51,780 bases of DNA from Clostridiaceae bacterium (GTDB taxonomy: Bacteria > Bacillota_A > Clostridia > Clostridiales > Clostridiaceae), in the NCBI GenBank assembly GCA_029256485.1, contig JAQSXU010000018.1, forward strand, positions 1 through 51,780, written 5' to 3'. This document shows positions 36,128 to 44,621 of this stretch, in pieces. Position 1 is the stretch's first letter; every line of letters starts with the position of its first letter. Position numbers and translations under genes: made by a program. Below the pieces are notes generated by a model. That model was not told the origin of the DNA and did no database searches. It saw only the letters and a program-made list of their open reading frames with translations.

Positions 36128-36787
36128 TTAAAAGTTTATAGGGCTATCTAATTTCTTAAATTCATCTTTGTGCTCAACTAAAGCTACATTGGCAATAGAA
36201 TTTATTTTATTTTGTATGAAAGCTTCTATTTCACCTTTAGCTTCAGATACAGTTTTATCCATTTGTTCATTAAATTGTTCATATATGAATTTAGTGTTTG
36301 AACCAACATTCATTTGAAGTTGTTGTAAGCTTCTTAATATATTTTCTTTGTCTGCTTTTGTTAAGTTTTTCTTTTCGCTAAAAATTGAAGAAACTTCGTT
36401 TATTATATTGTTAATTGCTTGGTTAGATTCATCAACATGCTCTGAAAACTCTTCTTCAAATTGTTGTACTTTGTCTACAAAAGGACATTCTTCAATAACT
36501 CCAACACTTTTTATATATCTTAATGTAACAGGAACACCAGAACCCATATTCATTGCAGTAATAGCTTCTGCAAATTGACTATAAGACATTTCAGCTTCTG
36601 CAATAACCTTGTCTCCACGAATCCAATCACGATTCAAATTTCTTTCAATACATGCCTCATATAAACGCATTACTATAGTGTCTCTGTGCTTTATAGAGCT
36701 TCCAAATAAATTTCTTGTACCTCCATTTACTCTACTAAATGATAATGTTCCAAAACTTGGGTGTTTTGTTTCTGTATTATTAAACAT
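36128..36787 (-). CDS. Conserved plasmid/phage protein with C-terminal coiled coil
   Basis: 219 residues, ATG after AAAAGGAG. N-terminal domain: HPSFGTLSFSRVNGGTRNLF, then GSSIKHRDTIVMRL, MSYSQFAEAITAMNMGSGVP and TLRYI. I associate this signature with a family on conjugative elements and phages without known role. Residues 100-200 form a long helical/coiled-coil region. MSYSQFAEAIT could be a helix-turn-helix-like element, but that is a guess. Confidence 0.65.
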   Translation of the reverse strand: MFNNTETKHPSFGTLSFSRVNGGTRNLFGSSIKHRDTIVMRLYEACIERNLNRDWIRGDKVIAEAEMSYSQFAEAITAMNMGSGVPVTLRYIKSVGVIEECPFVDKVQQFEEEFSEHVDESNQAINNIINEVSSIFSEKKNLTKADKENILRSLQQLQMNVGSNTKFIYEQFNEQMDKTVSEAKGEIEAFIQNKINSIANVALVEHKDEFKKLDSPINF

Positions 36788-36921
36788 GTTATGTTCTCCT
36801 TTTTCTTTTGTAATTATTTTATTATACTGTAATATTTAAAATTTATATAACTATATGATTATTTTTTCATTATCATACCTAAACTACCTTTTTATTTAAC
36901 CGACTATTCTTGTTTTAGTTT

Positions 36922-37371
36922 CTACCACCAAATAACTAATTTTATCCATCCGTTTTTATCCGCTAAAGGATATAGTAATTCATTCCACTTTTCTAACATC
37001 ATTTTTTGCCAATTATTAGGTTTTTTCTTTAGTTTTTTATAATCTATACCTTCTTTAGTTCCTACATATATTGAATTGCAACTATCATTCCTGACAAACC
37101 TTCTAAATACTGCATCCACTTGATAATGCCAAAAATCACAATATTCATATTCACCTTTAAAACACTCTGATATTGGTATGTCAAATCCTAATTTTATAAG
37201 GTTATTTTCACAGCCCCTTGTATTAAACCCTAATGAGTGTTCTATTATATTATTTAATTCAAATAAATCATATCTATTTTCTTTTTCAGATACACTTTTA
37301 ATATTTTCTATACTAATAATTGTTCTTCTTTCGTCACCATAATGCAGATTATATTTACTACTAATGCTCAT
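36922..37371 (-). CDS. Unknown protein, 149 residues
   Basis: ATG after AAAGGAAG, stop TAG. Contains YCDFWHYQVDAVFRRFVRND and an aromatic C-terminus (ADKNGWIKLVIWW). No family recognised. Confidence 0.5.
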   Translation of the reverse strand: MSISSKYNLHYGDERRTIISIENIKSVSEKENRYDLFELNNIIEHSLGFNTRGCENNLIKLGFDIPISECFKGEYEYCDFWHYQVDAVFRRFVRNDSCNSIYVGTKEGIDYKKLKKKPNNWQKMMLEKWNELLYPLADKNGWIKLVIWW

Positions 37372-37469
37372 AATTTTCTTCCTTTATATAACAGTACTTT
37401 TACCTGTATGATTTCTTTTTCATTATCAAATTTTTAGGTGTCTCATAAATATTAGCAATATTTATAATG

Positions 37470-37556
37470 TTAACAAGCAAACCATATATCCATTAAGTCC
37501 TCATAATAACTTTTTGCTTCTATTTCTTTAGTTCTTTGAAATCTTAATACCTTCAT
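37470..37556 (-). CDS. Small 28-residue peptide gene
   Basis: ATG 37556 with a strong TTGGAGGTC site upstream. Reads MKVLRFQRTKEIEAKSYYED then LMDIWFAC. The ribosome site supports real translation. Function unknown. Confidence 0.45.
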   Translation of the reverse strand: MKVLRFQRTKEIEAKSYYEDLMDIWFAC

Positions 37557-37575
37557 ATTGACCTCCAATTAAAAA

Positions 37576-37785
37576 TTAATTTAAATCAATATCATCATAT
37601 ACATTTGATATAACAGACCTAATTAACTCTGGCTCTGTTACTGTTTGTTTTCTCTTATCCGTTAAATACTCAATTATATAAAAATGATTTCCATAATGTA
37701 TGCCATTATCAACAATTATTTTAAAATGTTCATTATTTGTATCAGTCTTCCATTTTCTTATTTGATTTAATTTAATATCGTTCAT
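37576..37785 (-). CDS. Unknown protein, 69 residues
   Basis: ATG after AAAGGATA. Short alpha/beta protein (HFKIIVDNGIHYGNHFYIIE). Nineteen nt upstream of the 28-residue peptide gene, same direction. Confidence 0.5.
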   Translation of the reverse strand: MNDIKLNQIRKWKTDTNNEHFKIIVDNGIHYGNHFYIIEYLTDKRKQTVTEPELIRSVISNVYDDIDLN

Positions 37786-37899
37786 ATAAAATATATCCTT
37801 TCTTATTTTAAATTTTATCTTTAATATTCATTTCGAAAATATACTAAGAATCAATAGAATAACAAATGTATTATTTATTAATAAATATGTAATTTATAA

Positions 37900-37928
37900 T
37901 TTACATTATACCATAAATATGATATAAT
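37900..37928 (+). promoter_or_regulatory. Promoter of the ADP-ribosyltransferase-like gene
   Basis: TTTACA (37900-37905), 17 nt, TATAAT (37923-37928); GGAGG follows at about 37947. Confidence 0.75.
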
Positions 37929-37957
37929 GTAAATATAAATTATTCGGAGGTACATAT

Positions 37958-38539
37958 ATGTTAAATGATAGAGAAAAACAAATAATTAAAGATTATGTAG
38001 GACCAAAGGATAGAGCTTGTTTAGAAGAAGTAATTGAAAAATATAAAGAAAATATAAATGGAAAATTATATAGAGGGGCAAGAGTTCCTGCAGAAGAAAT
38101 AAAAGTAGGTAGTTTATTTCCATATTGGGATAATTATAGTAGTTGGAGTAAAAACTTAAACATTGCAGTAGGATTTGCTAAAGATGAATATATACCTGAA
38201 GAAACATTGGGGAAAATCTCTAAGAAAGTACTAAATGAAAAAGATATTGAAATTTTGGAAGAAGATAAGGATAAGCATTTTAGAGAAAACGATAATGAAA
38301 GTTATTTAAGAATTTATGAAAAAAAAGTGGATAATGGATTAATAACCTGGGATGAAGTATATGATAGGGTTTTAAATGTTCTATTTATTTTAGAAGATAA
38401 CTGTATTGGCTTAGACATAAATAAAATATATAAAGAAAACCCTTATATCCATGAAGAAGAAATGCTGGTAGATACGTCAAATAAGAAAATAGTTTCTATT
38501 GATAAGTCAGACGATTATTTAATTGTCAAAATTGCTTAA
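37958..38539 (+). CDS. ADP-ribosyltransferase-like protein (R-S-E type)
   Basis: 193 residues, ATG after CGGAGG. The three marks of R-S-E ADP-ribosyltransferases are present in order: LYRG (Arg39), YSSWSKNLNIAVGFA (Ser62/Ser64, STS motif) and HEEEMLVD (Glu166-168, ExE motif), followed by KIVSIDK as the closing strand. Such enzymes move ADP-ribose from NAD to a protein. No signal peptide, so it acts inside the producing or infected cell, like phage Alt/Mod proteins or an intracellular toxin. No antitoxin candidate is clear. Own promoter. Confidence 0.7.
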   Translation: MLNDREKQIIKDYVGPKDRACLEEVIEKYKENINGKLYRGARVPAEEIKVGSLFPYWDNYSSWSKNLNIAVGFAKDEYIPEETLGKISKKVLNEKDIEILEEDKDKHFRENDNESYLRIYEKKVDNGLITWDEVYDRVLNVLFILEDNCIGLDINKIYKENPYIHEEEMLVDTSNKKIVSIDKSDDYLIVKIA

Positions 38540-38624
38540 TTAATTATTTAAAATTATCTATAATATAAAAACAAGTAATAAAGGTGTTTGTTAAAACAAC
38601 TAATAATCTAAAGGAGATATACTT

Positions 38625-39101
38625 ATGGGTATAAATTTTCATAATACAGGTATGGGTAAAAAATATTTTAGTGTTCATATCCCTTCAATAGCAAAAAGTC
38701 TTGAAATTATAGCAATAAAATTAAATGATAATGAAAATTCTAATTCTATGCGTCATTTAGCTGACATTAGAAGTTTAATGAGTAGCTTTCTTAAAGCGAT
38801 GTATGATGGTTCTAATCAATCAATATCTTTTTTTCAAACTAACGCAGGAAGTAGATTTTATAATGGAACAATGTCTAAAATAGCAAAAACACTTGAAGAA
38901 ATTGCTAAGGATGATAGACATTCCTCAACTGAAGTATTTCAATTAATTTTTGATTCAAAAACTATTTTAAAAGATTATTCAATGAGTATATGTAGTGGGG
39001 AAACTCAGGAAATTACACTTTCATTGAAAAAAGATGATGAATTTTTTCGGTTTAAAACAATTGAAGAACTTGAAAGCTTTATTAAGAATCTAAAAGAATA
39101 A
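38625..39101 (+). CDS. Unknown protein, 158 residues
   Basis: ATG after AAAGGAGAT. Two similar halves are suggested: KYFSVHIPSIAKSLEIIAIK near the start and TMSKIAKTLEEIAKD later, each followed by DIRSLMSSFLK-like or SKTILKDYS helices. No family recognised. Confidence 0.5.
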   Translation: MGINFHNTGMGKKYFSVHIPSIAKSLEIIAIKLNDNENSNSMRHLADIRSLMSSFLKAMYDGSNQSISFFQTNAGSRFYNGTMSKIAKTLEEIAKDDRHSSTEVFQLIFDSKTILKDYSMSICSGETQEITLSLKKDDEFFRFKTIEELESFIKNLKE

Positions 39102-39125
39102 ATATAGGGGGTAAGACAAAAAATT

Positions 39126-39380
39126 ATGGATGAAACAGCATTAAAAGCATTTATGGCATTTTGTGAAATTAATCAAGTACAAAACCAAGGGGATAAATTA
39201 TTATTAAATGTAGAATTAAAGGATTTGCCAGCATTTACTGAAATACTTGGAGAAGATTATATGGACAGAAGTGGCATAAAAGGCTCTTTGCAAAACAATT
39301 ACTGTATAGTCAACTTGACAGATATATGTAAAGATTTTGCTATTAATCCTGAAATAATTAATGAAACAGAATATAACTAA
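39126..39380 (+). CDS. Unknown protein, 84 residues
   Basis: GGGGG (39107-39111) lies 14 nt before the ATG, rather far; an ATT directly before the ATG would be at 11 nt. Acidic alpha/beta protein (KLLLNVELKDLPAFTEILGE). Not recognised. Confidence 0.5.
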   Translation: MDETALKAFMAFCEINQVQNQGDKLLLNVELKDLPAFTEILGEDYMDRSGIKGSLQNNYCIVNLTDICKDFAINPEIINETEYN

Positions 39381-39407
39381 GGTAATCTTAACTTAAGGAG
39401 AAGATAT

Positions 39408-40127
39408 ATGAATGAAAAATATAAAATATGGGACAATGGAAATGAAAAATGGATGACTTCAAATTGTGGTAGATTTTTAATAGACCAACAGAGTAAATTA
39501 TGGTTTAATGAACAATTACCACAGTCTGACTACAGATTAGAAGAAGTTTTTAATTATGAAATTGTTTGGAGTATTGGAATAAATGATACTAAAACAGGTG
39601 CTGACATATATCAAGGCGATTATATTGAAGTAATAGCTTATGGGTATGAAGAACCTGAAAATAAATGGGAAGGAATAGTGGTAAAAAGTAACTTAGGTTG
39701 GTGCATAGACGGTATAAATTCCGTAGGAGAAAGAAGATTATATTCTTTATCAGAAATAGTTGGTAGTTTAACATCTTCATATGAAATATTGGATAGTATA
39801 TATGAAAATCCAGAGTTGAAATCAGACTTCCAAAATAATAATCTATTTGAAATTAAACAAAAATCATTAAAAGATAGGCAGGTTTATTTGGTTTTAGCAT
39901 ATTTAAAAGATAGAAGTTATCCGTCTTTTGTTTCTGATTTTAAAGATGGGTATATGATTCAAGGAAATCTTTATGATGCAACGAAATTCCAATTACCTGA
40001 TGACGCTACCCAATGTATAAATAATTTAAAAAGTTTAAAAGATTATGAAAATTGGTCATTTGATGTTGGGCATATAAGTTTAAATATATTTGGTAATAAT
40101 CCAAGGTTTGTAAGGGAGAGTGTTTAA
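39408..40127 (+). CDS. YopX-like protein with C-terminal extension
   Basis: 239 residues, ATG after AAGGAG. The first 130 residues follow the YopX phage family (PF09643): KYKIWDNGNEKWM, FNYEIVWSIGINDTKTGADIYQGDYIEV, a W-containing strand, LYSLSEIVGSLTSSYEILDSIYENPEL. YopX proteins are common in Firmicutes phages and plasmids; function unknown. The last 90 residues are extra and unrecognised. The stop overlaps the next start (TAATG). Confidence 0.8.
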   Translation: MNEKYKIWDNGNEKWMTSNCGRFLIDQQSKLWFNEQLPQSDYRLEEVFNYEIVWSIGINDTKTGADIYQGDYIEVIAYGYEEPENKWEGIVVKSNLGWCIDGINSVGERRLYSLSEIVGSLTSSYEILDSIYENPELKSDFQNNNLFEIKQKSLKDRQVYLVLAYLKDRSYPSFVSDFKDGYMIQGNLYDATKFQLPDDATQCINNLKSLKDYENWSFDVGHISLNIFGNNPRFVRESV

Positions 40128-41020
40128 TGAGTACTAAAATATACAATGGATATAAATTGCCGAGTATGAATTTAAAACAGCTTCAAGATTTTACAATGGA
40201 TTTAAGACAAAAAATGAAATTAGTATCAATTAAAATAACTGAAGAACTAATATCACAAATAGCTGTAAATATGATAGATACACTGACGCTAAAAGGTGAA
40301 GAAGAATTTTTAAATGTATTTAAAAAAGATAAGAAATATTTAAATTATTCTGCTTTTTTTAATACATATCTAAATATCTATGATAAAAATAAAAAAATTA
40401 AGAAAACTGAACAGCGAAACCCTACGTTTGATATAGAATGTAGTATATGATTTATTCCAAGTAATAGGAAAATATTATGTTTATTTTATAGTGAAAATGA
40501 AGAATACGCAAAAATATGGGAAAACTCTGAATTTGTAAAATATTATGGCTATTGGAGTAATGTTGAGAAACCAAAAAAGGTTACAAAGAAACAATGGGAA
40601 AATAGGAAAAAAGATTGGGATGTTGCTTTGCCTGGCATAGGAATTCCTTCAAAAAACGGATTTCTTGCAACTTTAGTTGGTGAAGTGCCAAGTTTTATAG
40701 ATTTAAACATAAACAATATACTTAAAAATATTAAGTCCTTGGAAGATAGAGCTTTAAGTCAAGCAAAAAATATCTCTATATCTGATAAAATGAATGAATT
40801 AGCTGAAAATGAATCGGTGGATAAGATGAATTTATATTTTAAAGCAATTGATTGGTTAAAAACAGAAGATGGAAAAGAAGCACTTTTAAAGAAAACTGAA
40901 AGTGTTAAAGAAAAACTTATTCCTGTAATAACAGAAGATATTTTAAATGCTGATTTAAAAGAATTTGATTGCACTAATGCCTGTAACAAAGTAAAAGGGC
41001 ATTACAATCCAGGGATATGA
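40127..41020 (+). CDS. Unknown protein interrupted by one in-frame TGA
   Basis: A continuous frame of 297 codons has a single stop, TGA at 40448-40450 (codon 108; context ATA-TGA-TTT). Downstream coding quality is excellent (IPSNRKILCLFYSENEEYAK, WENRKKDWDVALPGIGIPS) and the second part has no ATG before 40787 and no ribosome site, so it cannot be a separate gene. Trp (TGG) would fit here (CSI-W-FIPS). A nonsense mutation is simplest. Readthrough is possible, and a reassigned code is unlikely because TGA also ends this and other frames. Family unknown; coupled to the YopX-like gene. Confidence 0.6.
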
Positions 41021-41066
41021 ATAATGTAAAAGTATTTTACATGATAAAATGAAGGGATGTATATAA

Positions 41067-41699
41067 ATGAGTTATAAATTTAGTTTAGGTTTTATAAATA
41101 TGAAAAAAGAAGAAGTTCTTGATTTTTGTTTAAACTTTACAAATGAATGCACTAAAAATTCATATGAATTTATTAATGATTGTAAATACGATATCCCATC
41201 TTATGATATGGAAGAAACAGATAATACTAAAATTGGATTTAAATTAGATAAAATGTGGCTATATCAATTATTTAATATTTCTTTTATATATTGGGAAGAA
41301 AAAGAAATTTTAGCTGTATCGGGAACTGTTTTCCCAATGTCAGCTAAAGGAATGTTTAAAACATGGGTAAGTTTTCAAAACAGTAGCGATAGTGATTATG
41401 ATTATAATACTTGGAATGGAATTGATTACTTTGAAAATATTGTTAATATGGTAATGGAGTTATCTTCTAAACAACTTATTATTAAAAATCATACTCTTGA
41501 TGAAGTTGAAGCGGATATTGATTATTATAAAAAGGTTTATGTATCTGAGACTATATATAAAGAACTTGACTTAGATAATTGGCTTTACGGAAAAGAGGGG
41601 AAATTTAAAAGAATTATTATTAATTGCATTGATAGTCAAGAAAAGTATTTTAAACTATTAAGTGTATTAAAGAAAGTTAAGAATGAAAATCTTGACTAA
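41067..41699 (+). CDS. Unknown protein, 210 residues
   Basis: ATG after AAGGGATG. N-terminal helix (EEVLDFCLNFTNECTKNSYE), beta-rich centre (WYEEKEILAVSGTVFPMSAK-like strands), helical C-terminus. Not recognised. A hairpin follows at 41708. Confidence 0.55.
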   Translation: MSYKFSLGFINMKKEEVLDFCLNFTNECTKNSYEFINDCKYDIPSYDMEETDNTKIGFKLDKMWLYQLFNISFIYWEEKEILAVSGTVFPMSAKGMFKTWVSFQNSSDSDYDYNTWNGIDYFENIVNMVMELSSKQLIIKNHTLDEVEADIDYYKKVYVSETIYKELDLDNWLYGKEGKFKRIIINCIDSQEKYFKLLSVLKKVKNENLD

Positions 41700-41707
41700 T
41701 ACTGTTT

Positions 41708-41742
41708 TATAAAGAACTGTTTTACATTAACAGTTCTTTATA
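41708..41742. terminator. Hairpin after the 41067 gene
   Basis: TATAAAGAACTGTT (41708-41721) and AACAGTTCTTTATA (41729-41742), loop of 7; the following T tract is poor, so termination may be incomplete. Confidence 0.6.
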
Positions 41743-41826
41743 ATTGTTCAAAATGTAAATATAATATAAGAGATATAAAAAAAGGTATTTTAAATTCAAA
41801 ATAAAATTAAAGGGAGAAATTTATAT

Positions 41827-42450
41827 ATGTTTAAAACAGGAAAATATTTTATTAAAAGTAATAAATGGACAAGGATTAACAATGTAGAAACATGGTGGAA
41901 AGCAAATGAAAAGGGATATACAGCATTTATTCCACATGCTGGCATTTATACTGAGGATGATAAAGTAAGGCTTGAAAAATTTCAGGACAAAGATACGTGT
42001 GAATTTGTTCCAATTACAAAAGGATTAATTATGAAAGGAATTAATCAGTTAAATGTAATAATAGCTTCTATAGAGAATGATTTAGAAAAAAAGCGTTACC
42101 ATTTAATTAAATTCGAAAAGTATGCAAAAGAAGAAAAAGAAAAATTTCTTTTAGATAGGACTAATTTATTTGAATTAGTAAATGAATTAACTATTAAAAA
42201 AACAGAAGCTGATTTTGATAAAGCAATAGGGTTACAAATTGATACTTACGATGACAGAGGCAGTGTAATTGCAACTAAGGAATTTGATGTTGATAAGATT
42301 TGGTTCGTAAGTAAACTTCAAGGTGAAGATAGAGAAACCTTTTTAGAAAACTATACTTCAGATAACGCAAAAGAAATATATGATATGGCACTATCAGAAG
42401 GGAAATTATTATCTGAACATAATGTGCCTGATGATAAACTAATTAGATAA
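41827..42450 (+). CDS. Unknown protein with central coiled coil
   Basis: 207 residues, ATG after AGGGAGAA. A small N-terminal domain (WTRINNVETWWKANEKGYTA), then a long helix (IIASIENDLEKKRYHLIKFE), then an alpha/beta end. No family recognised. Confidence 0.55.
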   Translation: MFKTGKYFIKSNKWTRINNVETWWKANEKGYTAFIPHAGIYTEDDKVRLEKFQDKDTCEFVPITKGLIMKGINQLNVIIASIENDLEKKRYHLIKFEKYAKEEKEKFLLDRTNLFELVNELTIKKTEADFDKAIGLQIDTYDDRGSVIATKEFDVDKIWFVSKLQGEDRETFLENYTSDNAKEIYDMALSEGKLLSEHNVPDDKLIR

Positions 42451-42465
42451 TAAAGAGGTGGGACT

Positions 42466-42717
42466 ATGAGTAGTGGAAACGGAATGCTTGATTTGTATGA
42501 TGAATATTCAGCAGAAGGTCAAAAAGAATATTTTAAGCAGGAAAATACTAACAAAATCATTAAATTCATAAAAGGTAGATATTATACTTATTCAGTAGAA
42601 GATATAATAAGAGAATATAAAAAACACAAAGAAGGTTTTTATATTAGCTACACCATGCATGATTGTATCAAAAATCTTGAAAATGAAATTAAATATTTAA
42701 TTTATTTGGAGGCATGA
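42466..42717 (+). CDS. Unknown protein, 83 residues
   Basis: ATG after AAGAGGTG. Helical with tyrosines (DLYDEYSAEGQKEYFKQENT). The TGA stop overlaps the next ATG (ATGA), so translation is coupled. Confidence 0.5.
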   Translation: MSSGNGMLDLYDEYSAEGQKEYFKQENTNKIIKFIKGRYYTYSVEDIIREYKKHKEGFYISYTMHDCIKNLENEIKYLIYLEA

Positions 42718-42869
42718 TGTTTGTAAGATATATTAAATGCGATAGGTTAACAATGAAATATTTACCGTTTAAATATAACAATATTATAGCTATAAGAAGA
42801 ACAACTGATGGCTATGCTATTTTCTATTTAAAGAATGAAATAAGTAAGTATAAAAAAGTGAGAAAATAA
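42714..42869 (+). CDS. Small protein, 51 residues
   Basis: Starts at ATGATG, overlapping the previous stop by 4 nt, with GGAGG just upstream. Reads MMFVRYIKCDRLTMKYLPFK then NNIIAIRRTTDGYAIFYLKN and a lysine-rich end. Basic; function unknown. Confidence 0.5.
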   Translation: MMFVRYIKCDRLTMKYLPFKYNNIIAIRRTTDGYAIFYLKNEISKYKKVRK

Positions 42870-42918
42870 TGGTTAAAAGAAAACACTAATATAAATTAAT
42901 AAGAAAGGTGTTAACAGC

Positions 42919-43260
42919 ATGAATAAAATACTTGATGATTATAATTACTATATTGAGGATAGTAATGGTAATATTGAAATTGTTCCTATAAAATTTTATG
43001 AGGGAATTAATCCAAACAGAACATATTTTAGCGATAGGCTATACCAATGGGATAGTAAAAAATATAATAGTTGTCATAAAAAAGTTTTTGGTAATGAAAG
43101 CCAATACTTTAATAATGTAAATAAAGATGAATTAGAAGAATTTTTAAAAGAATATATAGAAGTTAATGTAAAAGTAATTAGTATCATTGAATGCAAAAAT
43201 ATATCAAATGGATTCCCGTATTGGAGATTTGATTGCTATGTAGAAGATATTAAATGTTAA
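42919..43260 (+). CDS. Unknown protein, 113 residues
   Basis: ATG after GAAAGGTG. Alpha/beta protein with YYIEDSNGNIEIVPIKFYEG at the start and a C-terminal strand pair (VNVKVISIIECKN, FPYWRFDCYVEDI). Not recognised. Confidence 0.5.
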   Translation: MNKILDDYNYYIEDSNGNIEIVPIKFYEGINPNRTYFSDRLYQWDSKKYNSCHKKVFGNESQYFNNVNKDELEEFLKEYIEVNVKVISIIECKNISNGFPYWRFDCYVEDIKC

Positions 43261-43320
43261 GATAAATATGTATTAAAATTTTAATGCTTAGAGATTTTCA
43301 TATGTTGAGGAACTAAGAAA

Positions 43321-43360
43321 TTATAAAAGCAGTTATAAATGATTATAACTGCTTTTATAA
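43321..43360. terminator. Strong terminator hairpin
   Basis: Perfect 18-bp stem (43321-43338 with 43343-43360; AAAAGCAGTT/AACTGCTTTT core), loop ATGA. Ends the 37958-43260 run. Confidence 0.85.
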
Positions 43361-43441
43361 TGCAATAAAAAAACAACTATAATATAAAAATATTATGTAA
43401 AAGGAATTTTATATTAAAATATTTAATTAAGGAGTAGATAT

Positions 43442-43837
43442 ATGAAAAATCAAGAATTCATAAGAGGTCAGATAGCTTACATGATGGTAGAAGAAAAAAG
43501 CAATGCTTTTCATAGAATAAAAGAAGGTATGACTTTAGAAAATGTAGGAGAATGGCTTTTAGAATGTAAAGTTATATCTGTTGGTAAAAAATTCATTACT
43601 GTAGAATATGGAACTTATAAAAATTTAAATATGAAATTTGTAGTAGCTAATGACTATAGAGAACATTATACAGTAGGTTGTTCAAACTATAAGCTATTTT
43701 CAAAACGTCAAAATGCGTTAGATGAAAAAGAAAGCATTGCTTTATATGATGAATTGAGGAAAAATTACTTTTCAGATTATATAAACAAATTATCATTAGA
43801 CAAGCTTAAAAGAATAAAAGATATTCTTGAATCGTAA
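43442..43837 (+). CDS. Unknown protein, 131 residues
   Basis: ATG after AAGGAGTAG. Beta-rich centre (CKVISVGKKFITVEYGTYKN) resembling a small barrel, with a helical C-terminus. Not recognised. Twenty-seven nt before the DUF1848-like gene. Confidence 0.5.
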   Translation: MKNQEFIRGQIAYMMVEEKSNAFHRIKEGMTLENVGEWLLECKVISVGKKFITVEYGTYKNLNMKFVVANDYREHYTVGCSNYKLFSKRQNALDEKESIALYDELRKNYFSDYINKLSLDKLKRIKDILES

Positions 43838-43864
43838 TAATTTAGAGCAAAGGAGAATTAATAT

Positions 43865-44605
43865 ATGAAAATAGGAATAACAGAAGCAGGAGATGCAAGT
43901 TTAGATTATACCTGGGTAGAAAAAATGAACTCAATAGACGGTGCTATTATAATAACTAAAAATATAACTGATAAATTTATTGAGGAAATTTTAAAATATA
44001 AAGATAAGGTAATACTTCATGCGACTTGCACTGGATATGGTGGAACAATTGTTGAACCAAATATTCCCGATTTTAAAAAACAATTATATCAGGTCAAAAG
44101 GTTGATAAACTCAGGATTTCCAAGTCAAAATATAGTTATTAGAATCGACCCGATTATTCCAACAAAAAAAGGTCTTGAAAATGTAAAAAACGTAATTGAT
44201 TACATTAGTAATGATGTGAAAAGATTTAGAATAAGCGTTATAGATATGTACCCTCATGTTAGAGAAAGATTTAAAACTGCAGGCATTCCAGTTCCATTTA
44301 CAGGAGATTTCCAAGCTATGAAATCTGAATTTAATGAAGTAAATCGCTTAATAAAAGAAATGAAGGATAGTCGGAATTTAGTTTTTGAAAGCTGTTCAGA
44401 AACATATCTAACAGAGGCATCACAAACTGGTTGTGTTTCTAAAAAAGATTTGGATTTGTTAAATCTTAAAACAGATAATGACACTTTAAAAGGTCAAAGA
44501 AGAACCTGTCTATGTTTAGCAAGTAAAACTGAACTATTAACATACTCAACTCATAAAAATGGTTATGGTTGCCAATATCAGTGCTTATATTGTTATTGGA
44601 AATAA
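43865..44605 (+). CDS. DUF1848-like protein with C-terminal iron-sulfur cysteine cluster
   Basis: 246 residues, ATG after AAAGGAG. The order of elements matches DUF1848 (PF08902), thought to be radical-SAM-like: IGITEAGDASL, VILHATCTGYGGTIVEPNIP, QNIVIRIDPIIPTKKGLENV, RFRISVIDMYPHVRERF. The C-terminal cluster is RTCLCLASKTELL then GCQYQCLYCYWK, where the CxxC/CxC set sits at the end of the protein instead of the start. Substrate unknown; DNA or nucleotide modification is conceivable. Followed 16 nt later by the 44622 gene. Confidence 0.7.
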   Translation: MKIGITEAGDASLDYTWVEKMNSIDGAIIITKNITDKFIEEILKYKDKVILHATCTGYGGTIVEPNIPDFKKQLYQVKRLINSGFPSQNIVIRIDPIIPTKKGLENVKNVIDYISNDVKRFRISVIDMYPHVRERFKTAGIPVPFTGDFQAMKSEFNEVNRLIKEMKDSRNLVFESCSETYLTEASQTGCVSKKDLDLLNLKTDNDTLKGQRRTCLCLASKTELLTYSTHKNGYGCQYQCLYCYWK

Positions 44606-44621
44606 AAAAGAAGGTGATTAA

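Noticed and set aside
40448..40450. Reassigned genetic code (TGA read as Trp)
   Set aside because: TGG is used freely for Trp, and TGA ends the frames at 41020, 42717 and 45350, where readthrough would add little or nothing sensible.
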